51,239 nucleotides of DNA from the NCBI GenBank assembly GCA_905221605.1, contig CAJNDS010000551.1, positions 1 through 51,239 on the forward strand, read 5' to 3'. This DNA comes from Symbiodinium natans. Its lineage: Eukaryota; Sar; Dinophyceae; Suessiales; Symbiodiniaceae. Below are positions 10,134-19,584 of the stretch, in pieces. Position numbers and translations under genes: made by a program. The number at the start of each line of letters is the position of its first letter. Position 1 is the stretch's first letter. The notes beneath the pieces are model-generated. The model was not told the origin of the DNA. It saw nothing but the letters and a program-made list of their open reading frames with translations, and did not search any database.

Positions 10134-12120
10134 TCTCACCACCGCTAGACTCACTCCCTAGGCCTTCTTGCGAGAAGTGCAGACTCTAAGGCGGACTCAA
10201 CCCTCAACCCCTAAACCCTAGCCCCCAAACCCCTGAACCTCTGCTCCCTAAACTCCTAACCCCCAAACCTCCACCCCTCAACCCCAAACCCCTCGACTCC
10301 TCAACCCCTCAACCCCTCAACTCCCTAAAACCCTCAAAGCCCTAAAACCACTACAACCCTCAAAGCCCCCACGAAAACTCTAAAGCTTAAAAACCTTTAA
10401 AGCCCCTCCAACCCCTACAGCCCCTTAACACCCTAGACCCCTCAACCCTAAACCCCTTAAAACCCGAAAGCCCAGCCTTGAGCCCTAAACCCGAAACCCG
10501 AAACCCGAAACCCTAAACCCTAAACCCTAAACCCTAAACCCTAAACCCTAAACCCTAAACCTGTAACCTATAAACCCTAAACCCTAAACCCTACAAACCC
10601 CTAAACTCCAGTGCCGGAGGCGTGGCAAGTAGCTTGCCTGGCCGCCTCCCGCGGTCGCAGCCCCGGGAAGCAGCTGGCTGAGGCCCGAGCTTTTCTCTCC
10701 CTCCCGCGTGTTTCTTGGGGCGCGGAGGGTTTGTATAGGGTTTAGGGTTTAGGGTTTAGGGTTGAGGGTTTAGGGTTTAGGGTTTAGGGTGGCTTCGGGG
10801 ATGGAGGAGAGCTCCAGGACTGTAGTGTTCAAGGTTTCGAGTTCCGGGGTGTAGGGTTTAGGGTTTAGGGTTTAGGGTTTAGGGTTTAGGGTTCATGAGG
10901 TTTAGGTTTGCAGCTCCTAGGAGTCAGTTCATTCTGATTGTCAGTTTGGGTCGTTTTTTTTTTGGCCCGGAGCTGTCGGGTTTAAGAGTGTAGCGTGGCT
11001 AGCTCAGGGTAGTTTAGGCTTGAAGAGCTTCGGGTAGTTTACGGTCTCCCCAAACCCTAAACCCTATAAACCCTATAAACCCTATAAACCCTATAAACCC
11101 TATAAACCCTATAAACCCTCTAAACCCTCTAAACCCTCTAAACCCTCTAAACCCTCTAAACCCTCTAAACCCTGGACCCTAGACCCTAGACCCTAAACCC
11201 TGAACCCTACACCCTAAACCCTAAACCCTAAACCCTAAACCCTAAACCTTCCTGCCCGCGCTCCCTGCCAGGCGCCGTGGTGGGCTGTGTGCCACGATCG
11301 CGCCTCCCGGCGCGCGACTGGCAGGCGAGCCGCTGAAGTCATTCTCAAGCCTACTTTGGGATCTGAGGTTAGTTTAGGATTTAGGGTTTAGGGTTTATTC
11401 GTGATTTATTTAGGGTTTGGGGTTTGGGGTTTAGGTTTGAAGGTTCATGGGTACTTTTTAGTGGCGGGGGGGGGGGGGGGGGGTAATAGGTACCCGAAGT
11501 AAGGTTATAGCTAAAGTTCTGACCCTCTTATAAGCCTGCTGGTGGGTGCCCATGAACCTCGAAGTATGTCTTGCAAGATTTGGTGGGGCGGCTCAATCGT
11601 TGAGTCTCTAGTTGAGCATACTCTATTGTGGGGTTCGGAACCGGCAAGCCCCAAGCCCTGAACCCTAAATCCCCAGCCCTTGCAAAGCAGGCTCTTGGGA
11701 CTTTCGGGTTTTGAGGGGAGTCTGTGGCTTTGGGGTTTAGGAGTCTACTTGGGGTTTGGGGTTTTAGGAGTCTACGTAGGGTTGGGTTTTAGGCGTCCAG
11801 GGTTTTGGGGTCCGAGGGTTTGATGGCACTTGCGCAGGCTTGCTGAGAGGGAGCTGCTGGCCATCGCCTCCGGATCGGAGGCCGGCGCACACGGTTTCAG
11901 GGTTTGGGGTTAGAGTTCAGGGTTTAGGGTTTAGGTTTTAGGGTTTAGGTTTTAGAGTTCAGGGTTTAGGGTTTAGGGTCTTTGGGGCTTTGGGTGATTA
12001 GGTGAACACTCGTGAGGCTTAGAAGTAAGTATCGATAAAGATTAGGTGAAATTTCAACGCCGCGCCACCCGCCTCGGCCCAACCCTCCGTGACGAGGAGA
12101 TCGCGGGTGTGAAGGTGCTG
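10134..12120 (+). CDS. Exon set, unnamed gene, telomere-repeat introns
   Basis: Candidate exons: 10134-10190 (LCHISPPLDSLPRP, weak), 10612-10728 (38 codons, PEAWQVACLAASRG..KQLAEARAFLSL), 11272-11320 (AVVGCVPRSRLPARDW), 11838-11893 (LAERELLAIASGSEAGAH) and 12046-12110 (VKFQRRATRLGPTLRDEEIA, weak). The 11272 and 11838 exons join through a GC donor (TG|GCAGGC) to give PARDW-LAERELLAIASG, a convincing phase match. Upstream, exon 10612 can donate the needed base through a GT donor. Introns contain the 9-mer array at 11062 and a family 1 MITE. The last candidate abuts the MITE at 12122. No domain recognised. Confidence 0.5.
10490..10609 (-). repeat. Interstitial CCCTAAA/CCCGAAA tract
   Basis: Begins with CCCGAAA variants and becomes pure CCCTAAA. 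It ends just before the AG at 10610-10611. Confidence 0.94.
10733..10892 (+). repeat. Two TTTAGGG tracts split by about 65 bp
   Basis: Tracts at 10733-10792 and 10856-10892, directly after the exon ending near 10728. Confidence 0.93.
11062..11169 (-). repeat. 9-mer telomere-variant arrays: (CCCTATAAA)6 then (CCCTCTAAA)6
   Basis: Six perfect CCCTATAAA copies (11062-11115) switch without a break to six perfect CCCTCTAAA copies (11116-11169), followed by ordinary CCCTAAA to about 11248. Each 9-mer is the telomeric 7-mer with two extra bases. Confidence 0.97.
11437..11566. mobile_element. MITE-like inverted repeat, family 1, with internal poly(G)
   Basis: Left TTGAAGGTTCATGGGTACTT, right GTGCCCATGAACCTCGAAGTA. 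A run of about 18 G interrupts the left half. Confidence 0.8.
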
Positions 12121-12121
12121 T

Positions 12122-12244
12122 TACAGGGTGGGGCCCCCTTACTATACTAACTGTAGTTAAGGGACTTATAACCTAACTTAGGGTCCTTATAACCCAGTTT
12201 AGGGCCCTTATAACTCTACTTATAGCTATGGGGCCCCACCCTGT
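12122..12244. mobile_element. MITE-like inverted repeat, family 5 (TACAGGGTGGGGCCCC termini)
   Basis: Left TACAGGGTGGGGCCCC and right GGGGCCCCACCCTGTA are perfect inverts. The core holds three imperfect CTTATAACC..AGGGTC modules. No second copy seen. Confidence 0.85.
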
Positions 12245-13474
12245 AGGCTTCGGGGCTTTGAGAGGCTTTTTGTGCATCTAGGGATGATGCAGTTCTAGGC
12301 ACCCGAAATGTCAGTTGTGTGGGGGGGGGGGGGGGGGGGGGGGGGGTAGCCATTTTAGGCGAAAAAAATGACAAATGAAGGGGGTGCAAATTTGGTGAGG
12401 GTATTGCTTTGTGCCACCCGGACACCTACGGCCCGAGGCCTGGGCGGATTAGAAGCGTTGATGAAGGCTCCCCCCTGGACCGTCTTCTCAACCGATGTTG
12501 CTGCAAGTGGCAAGAAGGGCTGCAGCGGATTGTGGCCAGCACTCCAGCACCGTGCACCTCGAAAGAATTCACCAGCATGAGCCCCAACCTCACTTCCTCT
12601 CCCCCCCCCCCCCAAACCCGAAACCACACACCCCAAACCCCAAACCCTAAACCCTATAAACCCTAAACCCCAAACCTTAAACCCTAAAGGCCCTAAACCC
12701 TAACACAGACCTGTGAGGCCCTAGGCACCCTCAATCCGAAGCCACGCGATAGGCCTCCTGGTCGGACTCCTTGAAGAGGTCGCACAAGGCCGGCGCCCCC
12801 GGACTCGATGGGTTTAGGGTTTAGGGGTTTCGGGTTCAGGGTTCAGGGTTTAGGGTTTATAGGGTTTAGGGTTTAGGGGGTTGTTTTGGCACCGTTATTC
12901 TCATAAGACGGATTACGCTACAAATGCAGTTCCCCACCCCCCAAAAAAAACGCAAAAAGGTACCATAAACGACCCAGAACCCCAAACCCTGGATCAGCCC
13001 CCGTTGAGGGGTTTGAGGGGTTCGAGCGTCTTGAGAAGGTTTGGGTTTGAGCCGTCTGTCGACCGGGTAGCCTATCCGGTCGGACTGAATTTTAGAACTT
13101 GGGAGCCCAGTGGTACCCTTTACATTTTTTTCCCAAAAACAGGGCGCCCTTATTATAATGTGGTTACTGGGCTACCAAGAGAATTGCTTGGGGTGAGGGG
13201 CTTTTAGTCTCAGGGGGAAGGGACGGCTCCGCCAGCTGAGTCCAGGCCCCTCTTTCGATTGGCTCCAAGGTGATTGCGAGGGACTGCCAACAGGATATTC
13301 ACCATGTCTTCCCTCATTATTCCCTCATTGCATGTACTGTTTCAACAAAAGCTTTCCGAAACCAAAAGCTCAGACGCTAGCCTGGATAGTCCCACTTAGC
13401 CGCGGTCCCCATGTAATTATGCGATAACAGCCCACAAATCCCAATTTCAGCTATTAATAAATTAAGGCCGCATC
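12245..13474. other. Intergenic stretch: poly(G), telomeric tracts, a small inverted repeat and coding-like fragments
   Basis: Contains a 26-G run (12321-12346), a DinoSL-like string after it, a CCCTAAA tract (about 12640-12700), a TTTAGGG tract (about 12808-12880) and an inverted repeat at 13108-13178 (AGCCCAGTGGTACC against GGTTACTGGGCT). Several overlapping frames at 12370-12600 are open on both strands, with no clear winner. From about 13200 to 13474 the sequence is unique and could be the 5' flank of the ankyrin gene. Confidence 0.55.
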
Positions 13475-15369
13475 ATGTTGCGTGTCTGGAGCGTTTCTGG
13501 GCGAGAGCTGGCTGCGATGCGGGTGAGCGGCGCACTTGAACAGGAACACGTGATCGACTTGAAACACCACTTGCGAACCCAGCATGGTTTCCCCGTCTGC
13601 CTTCAACAGCTACTACATAATGGCCGTTGCTTGGAGGATGGTGCTCCTCTAACTGGGCCCGTTGATTTGATGCTGGTGCTGTTGTCCGCCCTAAGCCCGG
13701 AGCAGATGCCTGAAGCTGAGTGTGAGTTGCTTGAGTATGCTGCCGATACAGGCCATGTGGAAGTGGGCCGCATGCTGCTGGCCGCTGGTGTCGACGAGAA
13801 CTTGCAGGACGATTTCGGCCAGACTGCTCTCATGCATGCATTTTTCGAGGGCCACATCGAGTTTGTACGTTTGTTGCTGGCTGCTGGCACCGACGCAAAC
13901 GTACTGGACGATTCCTTCCACACTGCTCTAATGCATGCATCTGTCGAGGGTCACATCGAGTTTGTACGTTTGCTCTTGGATGCTGGTGCCGATAAGAACT
14001 TCCAAAACGAGTCTGGCGAGAGCGCTCTCGGGCTCGCATGTTCCAAGGGTCACGTCGAGATTGTACGTTTGTTGCTGGCTGCTGGCACCGACGCAAACGT
14101 ACTGGACGATTCCGGCCACACTGCTCTGATGCATGCATCTTTCGAGGGTCACATCGAGTTTGTACGTTTGCTCTTGGATGCTGGTGCCGATAAGAACTTA
14201 CAAAACGAGTCTGGCGAGAGCGCTCTCGGGCTCGCATGTTCCAAGGGTCACGTCGAGATTGTACGTTTGTTGCTGGCTGCTGGCACCGACACAAACTTGG
14301 AGGACGATTCCGGCCAGACTGCTCTAATGCATGCATCTTTCGAGGGTCCTACGAGTTTGTACGTTTGCTCTTGGATGCTGGTGCCGACAAGAACTGGCAG
14401 GACGAGTCCGACGAGACCGCTCTCATGCTCGCATCTTCCAAGGGCCATGTCGAGATTGTACGTTTGCTGCTGGACGTTGGTGCCGACACGAACTTGCAGG
14501 ACAACTTCGAGGAGACCACTCTCATGGATAAGTCCGGCCAGACCGCTCTCATTCGGGCATCTTCCAATGGCCACGACGAGATTGTACGTTTGCTGCTGGA
14601 AGCTGGTGCCGACAAGAACGTGCGGGACAAGTCCGGCGAGACCGCCCTCATTCGCGCCTCTCGCATTGGCCACGTCGAGATTGTACGTTTGCTGCTGGAA
14701 GCTGGTGCCAACAAGAACGTCCAGGACGAGTCCGGCGAAACCGCTCTCATGTGGGCCTGTTCTACGCTCTATGGCAACGTCGAGATTGCACGTTTGCTGC
14801 TGGAAGCTGGTGCCAACAAGAACTTGCAGGAAAAGTCCGGCAAGACCGCTATCATGCTCGCATCTCCTTGGGGCCACGTCGAGATTGTACGTTTGTTGCT
14901 GGAAGCTGGTGCCGACAAGAACTTGCGTGACGAGTCCGGCATGACCGCCCTCATGCATACATCTCCCGGAGGCATCCACGAACTTTGTTCCAAGCCCGAA
15001 GAATTCAAAAGGCACGCCGAGACTGCACGTTTGCTGTTGGAAGCCGGTGCCGACAAGAACTCCCGGGACGAGTCCGGCCGGACCGCTCTGATACGGGCAT
15101 CTTCCAAGGGCCATGTCGCGATTGTACATTCGCTGCTGGAGGCCGGTGCCGACACGAACTTGCAAAACAACTCCGGGGAGAGCGCTCTGATTCGCGCCTG
15201 CTCCAAGGGCCATGTCGGGATCGTACGTTTGCTGCTGGAAGCTGGTGCCGACAAGAACGTGCGGGACAAGTCTGGTGAGACCGCTGTCATGCGCGCATCG
15301 TCCGAGGGCCAATACGAGACTGTATGCTTGCTGAGGGTGAAGTCGGCGAAACGAAAGCCTGAAGATTGA
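13475..15369 (+). CDS. Ubiquitin-like/ankyrin-repeat protein, about 15 repeats, one frameshift
   Basis: The start ATG opens a ubiquitin-like N-terminus (MLRVWSVSGRELAAM, then QQLLHNGRCLEDG, residues 1-75), an arrangement familiar from dinoflagellate ankyrin proteins. About 15 ankyrin repeats of 33 residues follow (GHVEIVRLLLEAGADKN type), ending with a partial repeat and KSAKRKPED before TGA. Near 14348-14352 one base is missing compared with sister repeats (GGTCCTACGAG against GGTCACATCGAG). The first frame then reads nonsense to 14944, while the correct repeats continue in the next frame to 15369. Units at 13850-14047 and 14048-14245 are almost identical 198-bp duplicates. No intron is needed. 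Ankyrin repeats bind other proteins; the partner is unknown. It is either a recent pseudogene or an assembly error in a repetitive gene. Confidence 0.92.
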
Positions 15370-16336
15370 AGCACAACCTTAAACCCTGACCCGTAAGCTT
15401 CAAACCCCTAATGTTAAATACCCCCCCCCCCCATTTTGCCGTAATAGAAGCATAATTCTGAGTGTCTAATGTTAGGGGGCAGGGGGAGGTCTAGGGAGTC
15501 TAGGGTTTGAAGTTTGTACGGTTTCTAGTTTATCGGTTTAAAGGGGTTTACAGGTTTCAGGGTTTCGGGTTTACAGGTTTCAGGGTTTAGGGCTTCACGA
15601 TTTTAGGGTTTAGGCTTAAAGTTTAAAGGTTTCAGGGTTTAGGGCTTCAAGGTTTCAGGGTTTAGGGCTTCAAGGTTTCAGGGTTTAGGGTTTACCGGTT
15701 TCAGGGTTTAGGGCTTCAAGGTTTAGGGTTTAGGGCTTCAAGATGTTAGGGTTTAGGGCTCAAGGTTTTAGGGTTTAGGGCTTCAAGGTTTTAGGGCTTC
15801 AAGATTCTAGGGTTTAGGGTTTAAAGTTTTTTTTGCGTTCGAGTTAGAAGGACGGCGGGGTTTAAACCTTTCACTTCACAGACCTCGACCCTGAGCTTTG
15901 AACCCTGCATTACTCTACCCTAAACCCTAAACCCTAATTAAACCCTAAACCCTAAACCCTAAACCCTAAACCTAAGCCCTAAGCCCTAGAAGCCCTAAAC
16001 CCTAAACGAAACCCTATAACATATCCACACTCAAGCAAAAGAGGTTACCATAGCTACCCTAACTCTAGCCCATAATCTACGGGGAGTTACATGGATCCTT
16101 TTCTGGTCCCTTGCCTCCTATAGAGGGTTCTGATTCATGGGCCCTTAATTTGTTTAGGCTTAGATATGGAGGTTTCCCAAAATAGGGGGTACCCCTTTTC
16201 ATGCCCCAAATAGAATAGAATCCCCTGAAAGGCAACCCCCAAAAGGTAACCCCTATTTCCGGAGACCACCGTAGAAGTACCCTTTTGGACCTCCAAGTGC
16301 GAGCAAAATACAAAAAAACAGCAGGTAAAGCCGCAG
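15370..16336. repeat. Intergenic telomere-like higher-order repeat region
   Basis: 15421-15434 is poly(C). 15545-15820 is a higher-order array of about 25-bp units (TTTCAGGGTTTAGGGCTTCAAGG). 15915-16010 is CCCTAAA. A family 7 element lies at 16171-16267. No coding island seen. Confidence 0.85.
16171..16267 (-). mobile_element. MITE-like element, family 7, opposite direction to 5230
   Basis: The reverse complement aligns with 5230-5334 over most of its length: GGAAAT-GGGGTTACC, GGGGATTCTATTCTATTTGGGG, and CCCCCTATTTTGGGAAACC. Substitutions are spread over the copy, so it is not a recent duplication. Confidence 0.78.
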
Positions 16337-17495
16337 CCTCCCCCTCTACAAAGCTCGGCGGTGACGAAGAAAAGCTAAGGAAGACGGTGGTTGTGTTCGG
16401 GGTTTAGGGTGTAGGGTTTGCGGTTTAGGGTTGAACGCCAGTATCCCCATGAAGAAAGGGACGCCCTGTCATGAGATCCTAAACCCTAAGCCCTAAACCC
16501 TAAGCACTTGAAGCCCGCCGCTCCAAGATGGTGAGAGCCCCAAACATCGGGAAGTATATGTGGGGAGCTGCGGGCAAGAGGTTCCAGGGAAGCAATGAGT
16601 TTCGGGTTTAGGATGCAGGATTTGGGTTTAGGGTTTAGGGTCTAGGGGTTTGGGTTTAGGGTTTCGGGTGTAGGGTCTATGGTTGAAGGTTTAGGGTTTC
16701 CCGGCTTATTGAACCCGCCTGCCCGAACTAAAAACACTAGGGCATAGGGGGGTCCTAAAGGTCTTTGAATCGTTTCGGCGTTTAAACAGGGGGGGCTTAG
16801 TCCCCCCTACCCTAAACCCCCAACCCCTAAACCCTAAACCCTAAACCCTAAACCCTAAACCCTAAACCCTAAACCCTAAACCCTAAACCCTAAACCCTAA
16901 ACCCTAAACCCTAAACCCTAAACCGTGGGCTAAGCCCGAAAGCCACGCCCATCTATGCAGTCGCAGCCTCCTGCGCCCCTGCCCATCGAAGACGCCCCCG
17001 TGCCTTCGCTGTTCGCCATGATCGAGGACTGCGCAGGTTTGGGGTTTGGGGTTTACAGATTGAACCCTAAACCTTAAACCCTAAACCCTAAGCCCTAAAC
17101 CCTAAACCCTAAACCCTAAACCCTAAACCCTAAACCCTAAACCCTATACCCTGCCTAAACCCTAAACTCTGTTCTCACTGCAGTTCAGGAAGGGTACTCA
17201 AAGACCCCGTGAAGTGCGAGTCCGTGCTTGTGTGTTGTTGAGCTCTGCCAGCGGTGTAGGGCTGATCTAAGCGCCCCTAAACCCTCACCCCTATAAACCC
17301 TAAACCCGAAACCCCCTAAACCCGAAACCCTAAACCCTAAAACCTAAACCCTGAACCCTGAACCCTAAACCCTAAACCCTAAACCCTAAACCCTAAACCC
17401 TACAAACCCTAAACCCTACAAACCCTGAACCCTACAGCCCGCTTTCCAGTAGGCAGCCAGAAGAAGGGGGCCCCCAGTCACAGCGGGCGAAGGAT
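16337..17495 (+). CDS. Exon set, unnamed gene just upstream of the sulfotransferase
   Basis: Candidate exons: 16337-16400 (KLGGDEEKLRKTVVVFG), 16441-16479 (RQYPHEERDALS, weak), 16528-16599 (MVRAPNIGKYMWGAAGKRF), 16961-17036 (25 codons, PLPIEDAPVPSLFAMIED), 17184-17208 (QEGYSKT) and 17450-17495 (RQPEEGGPQSQRAKDSS). The last three chain in phase: GCA G|GTTTGG joins TT CAG, and CC|GTGAAG joins T AGG, giving DCA-VQEGYSKTP-RQPEEGG. These introns start GT and are largely CCCTAAA arrays (16813-16924 lies upstream; 17070-17150 and 17280-17430 lie within). No family recognised; it could be the 5' part of the sulfotransferase gene, but no link was proved. Confidence 0.5.
16813..16924 (-). repeat. Perfect telomeric array (CCCTAAA)n, about 16 copies
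   Basis: Uninterrupted heptamers, intronic between 16599 and 16961. Confidence 0.98.
17070..17430 (-). repeat. CCCTAAA tracts flanking the 25-nt exon at 17184
   Basis: Tracts at 17070-17150 and 17280-17430, the second with CCCGAAA and CCCTACAAA variants. The microexon 17184-17208 lies between them. Confidence 0.93.
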
Positions 17496-17647
17496 AGCAG
17501 CTGTCTGGCTAGGCCGAGACCAGCTTGAGCCGTTTAGAGGGTTTTCTGACTGCGGGGTTTTCGTGAGATTTCGTACTGTACGTATAGCTGGAGCATTAAA
17601 AAAATAGTGGTGAGTGTCCGTATGCATGTGCATAACATGTATATGTG

Positions 17648-17678
<31 letters not shown>

Positions 17679-17809
17679 GTATACACAGAGATTCCACCTC
17701 ACATCTCGTGGTTCTTCTAACGAATCGTCTGCTTCTACCGATGCCCGACACTTCTTAGGGTTTTATGGGTAGAGAGATGACGCGTGCTCTTCAGTAGAGG
17801 CCGGTGGCC

Positions 17810-18384
17810 ATGGACGACGTAGCTGCACAGAGATGGCTGGCCGCAAGAAGCGTAGTCATAGTCCCAGGTGCCATGAAAGCTGGAACTTGCTCATTGCGGT
17901 CTCAGCTGCAGTGGCTGGGTCATGGCCAGGACTTCTTTTTGCCCAACCAGGAGCTGCACTACTTCGACGAGGACGAGGAGTTTGAGAAAGGTGCGGCTTA
18001 TTACTCTTCCTGGTTTTGTGATGCAGCCTGGGCAGACTGGGGCCCAAAGACGATTGGCGACGTCACGCCGAGCTACATGTACCTTCCTAAAGCCATGCCT
18101 CGCATTGCAGAGCTGTTGCCCCACGCCCGCATTGTCGTCCTTCTCAGGAACCCGATAAACAGAGCAGTGTCTCATCACAACCACGACCTGAGCAAGGGTC
18201 GTGACGTGGGCACACTTCAAGAGCGTTGGCAGCAACTCGGCGGGGCATTCCTTTAAGAGATTTGTATCTTGGAGCATGAGTTTCGGTTTCTTTGTCTTGC
18301 CCACCTTGCGCTTAGCTTAGTTCTGCCGCAGGTGAAGAGAGCCACCAAGCACACCATTGAGTGCACAGGAAGCGAGTGGACAAA

Positions 18385-18468
<84 letters not shown>

Positions 18469-19340
18469 GGAGGTTCATGGTACTTAGAAACCAGATATAG
18501 CTGTGCTTATCACCCATTTATAAGCCCCTTAAGTGCCCTAATTTGATATGGGTATAAGTACGTTATAAGTACGGTTCTGTTTGGTTAATAAGTACCATGA
18601 ACCTCCAAGCATAGTTGCAGACACAGACGCGGACACAGACGCAGACGCACACACATGAATAGATGAAGCACATGGGGTTGAAAGAACACGAAAGGAGGGA
18701 ATCAACGAGTGTCTTTGACACGCTTTTGCACTTCGAAAACCTTGGCGACTGCAGCTTGTGTGATTTCGAGAATCGAGCCGTTCATTGTATCTTGTGACTC
18801 TCAAAACGAATGAGGCAAGAGCTTCGCAGCAAGGAGCCCAGCAGGTGGGACGCCTTTCGGAGGGGCTTCTATGCAAAGCAGCTGCATCGAATTCGGCAGT
18901 TCTTCCCTGAAGAGCAGCTTCTGGTGGTGGTCTCTGAGCGATTCCGGGACAACCCTCGCAGAGAGCTGCAAAGAGTTTGCAAGTTTCTTGGGCTCTCAGA
19001 GGTGGAGGACTTACCTGAAGAGGCCTTCGAAGAGCAGCATGTCAGAGACAGCTACCTGGAAAGTCCATCAACGGAGTTGCGGGAGGAGCTTCGTAGGTAC
19101 TACGACCAAGACGTGCGGGAGCTGCGCGCCCTGTTGCAGGATGACCTCGTTGAGTGGAACCTAGGTATCGAGTTGGGATCATTTTCAAGTTCCCTGATTG
19201 TTCAATTTGGAGTTCTAATGATAAAAAAAAGTTGGGGCTTTTTGAAGTCGACAGCTAGGAACGACGACTTCCAGCCGCCCAACAAGCGGCCTCCAGAACC
19301 CGAGCTCGAGGGCGAAGACTGCGGGAAGATGATGCGCTGA
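17810..19340 (+). CDS. PAPS-dependent sulfotransferase, two exons
   Basis: Exon 1 17810-18222 and exon 2 18815-19340 join through a GC-AG intron (CAAGA|GCGTTGG..AATGAG|GCAAG), giving about 312 residues, a usual size for this family. Near residue 25, PGAMKAGTCSLRSQL is the 5'-phosphosulfate loop of PAPS sulfotransferases. RIVVLLRNPINRAVSHH near residue 115 is the 3'-phosphate motif with its Arg and Ser. RGFYAKQLHRIRQFFP, LVVVSERFRDNP and CKFLGLSE are the C-terminal landmarks of the Golgi or heparan-sulfate type. The enzyme should transfer sulfate from PAPS to a sugar or other hydroxyl; the substrate is unknown. ATG at 17810 is preferred over a GTG six bases earlier. No signal peptide is visible, so an upstream exon is possible. 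The tail after VEWN (19155 on) may be intron read-through. Confidence 0.88.
18387..18466 (+). repeat. ACGC then CA microsatellite in the sulfotransferase intron
   Basis: (ACGC)n to about 18427, followed by CCCA and (CA)n to 18466. It sits directly against the MITE at 18467. Confidence 0.97.
18467..18609. mobile_element. MITE-like inverted repeat, family 1, in the sulfotransferase intron
   Basis: Left CTGGAGGTTCATGGTACTTA, right TAAGTACCATGAACCTCCAAG; 143 bp, with GGGTATAAGTACG inside. The best-preserved termini of this family. Confidence 0.88.
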
Positions 19341-19399
19341 TTCGGTTCAGGGGTACTTGTAAGTATGCGGCTTCCGGTGTTTTTGTTTATATATATTTT

Positions 19400-19411
19400 T
19401 TTAATATTATA

Positions 19412-19445
<34 letters not shown>

Positions 19446-19486
19446 TTTTTTTTGGGGGGGGGGGGGGGGTTTTGGGGGGGGGTTCA
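19400..19486 (+). repeat. TA repeat, poly(T) and poly(G) block
   Basis: (TA)n, about 28 T, then about 16 G with a short TTTT break. ORFs across it are low-complexity artefacts. Confidence 0.95.
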
Positions 19487-19584
19487 GAAGAGGCCGTTCA
19501 AGTTGGTAGGAAGCAGGTCGGGTTTTGGCTTTTGGGTTTACAAGGAGTTGTGTGGACGTGAAAGGGGATACATGACTTGCAGAG

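Noticed and set aside
9927-10154. 75-codon - strand ORF with a protein-like C-terminal part
   Set aside because: No acceptor or homology recognised, and all supported exons are on the opposite strand; kept only as a weak possibility.
12355-12810. Several overlapping ORFs on both strands, including a - strand piece near 12780
   Set aside because: Two or more frames are equally open and none joins in phase with a neighbour.
13603-15374. Long antisense and shifted ORFs over the ankyrin gene (up to 354 codons)
   Set aside because: They mirror the 99-bp sense repeat and have no recognisable domains; the sense frame has clear ankyrin consensus.
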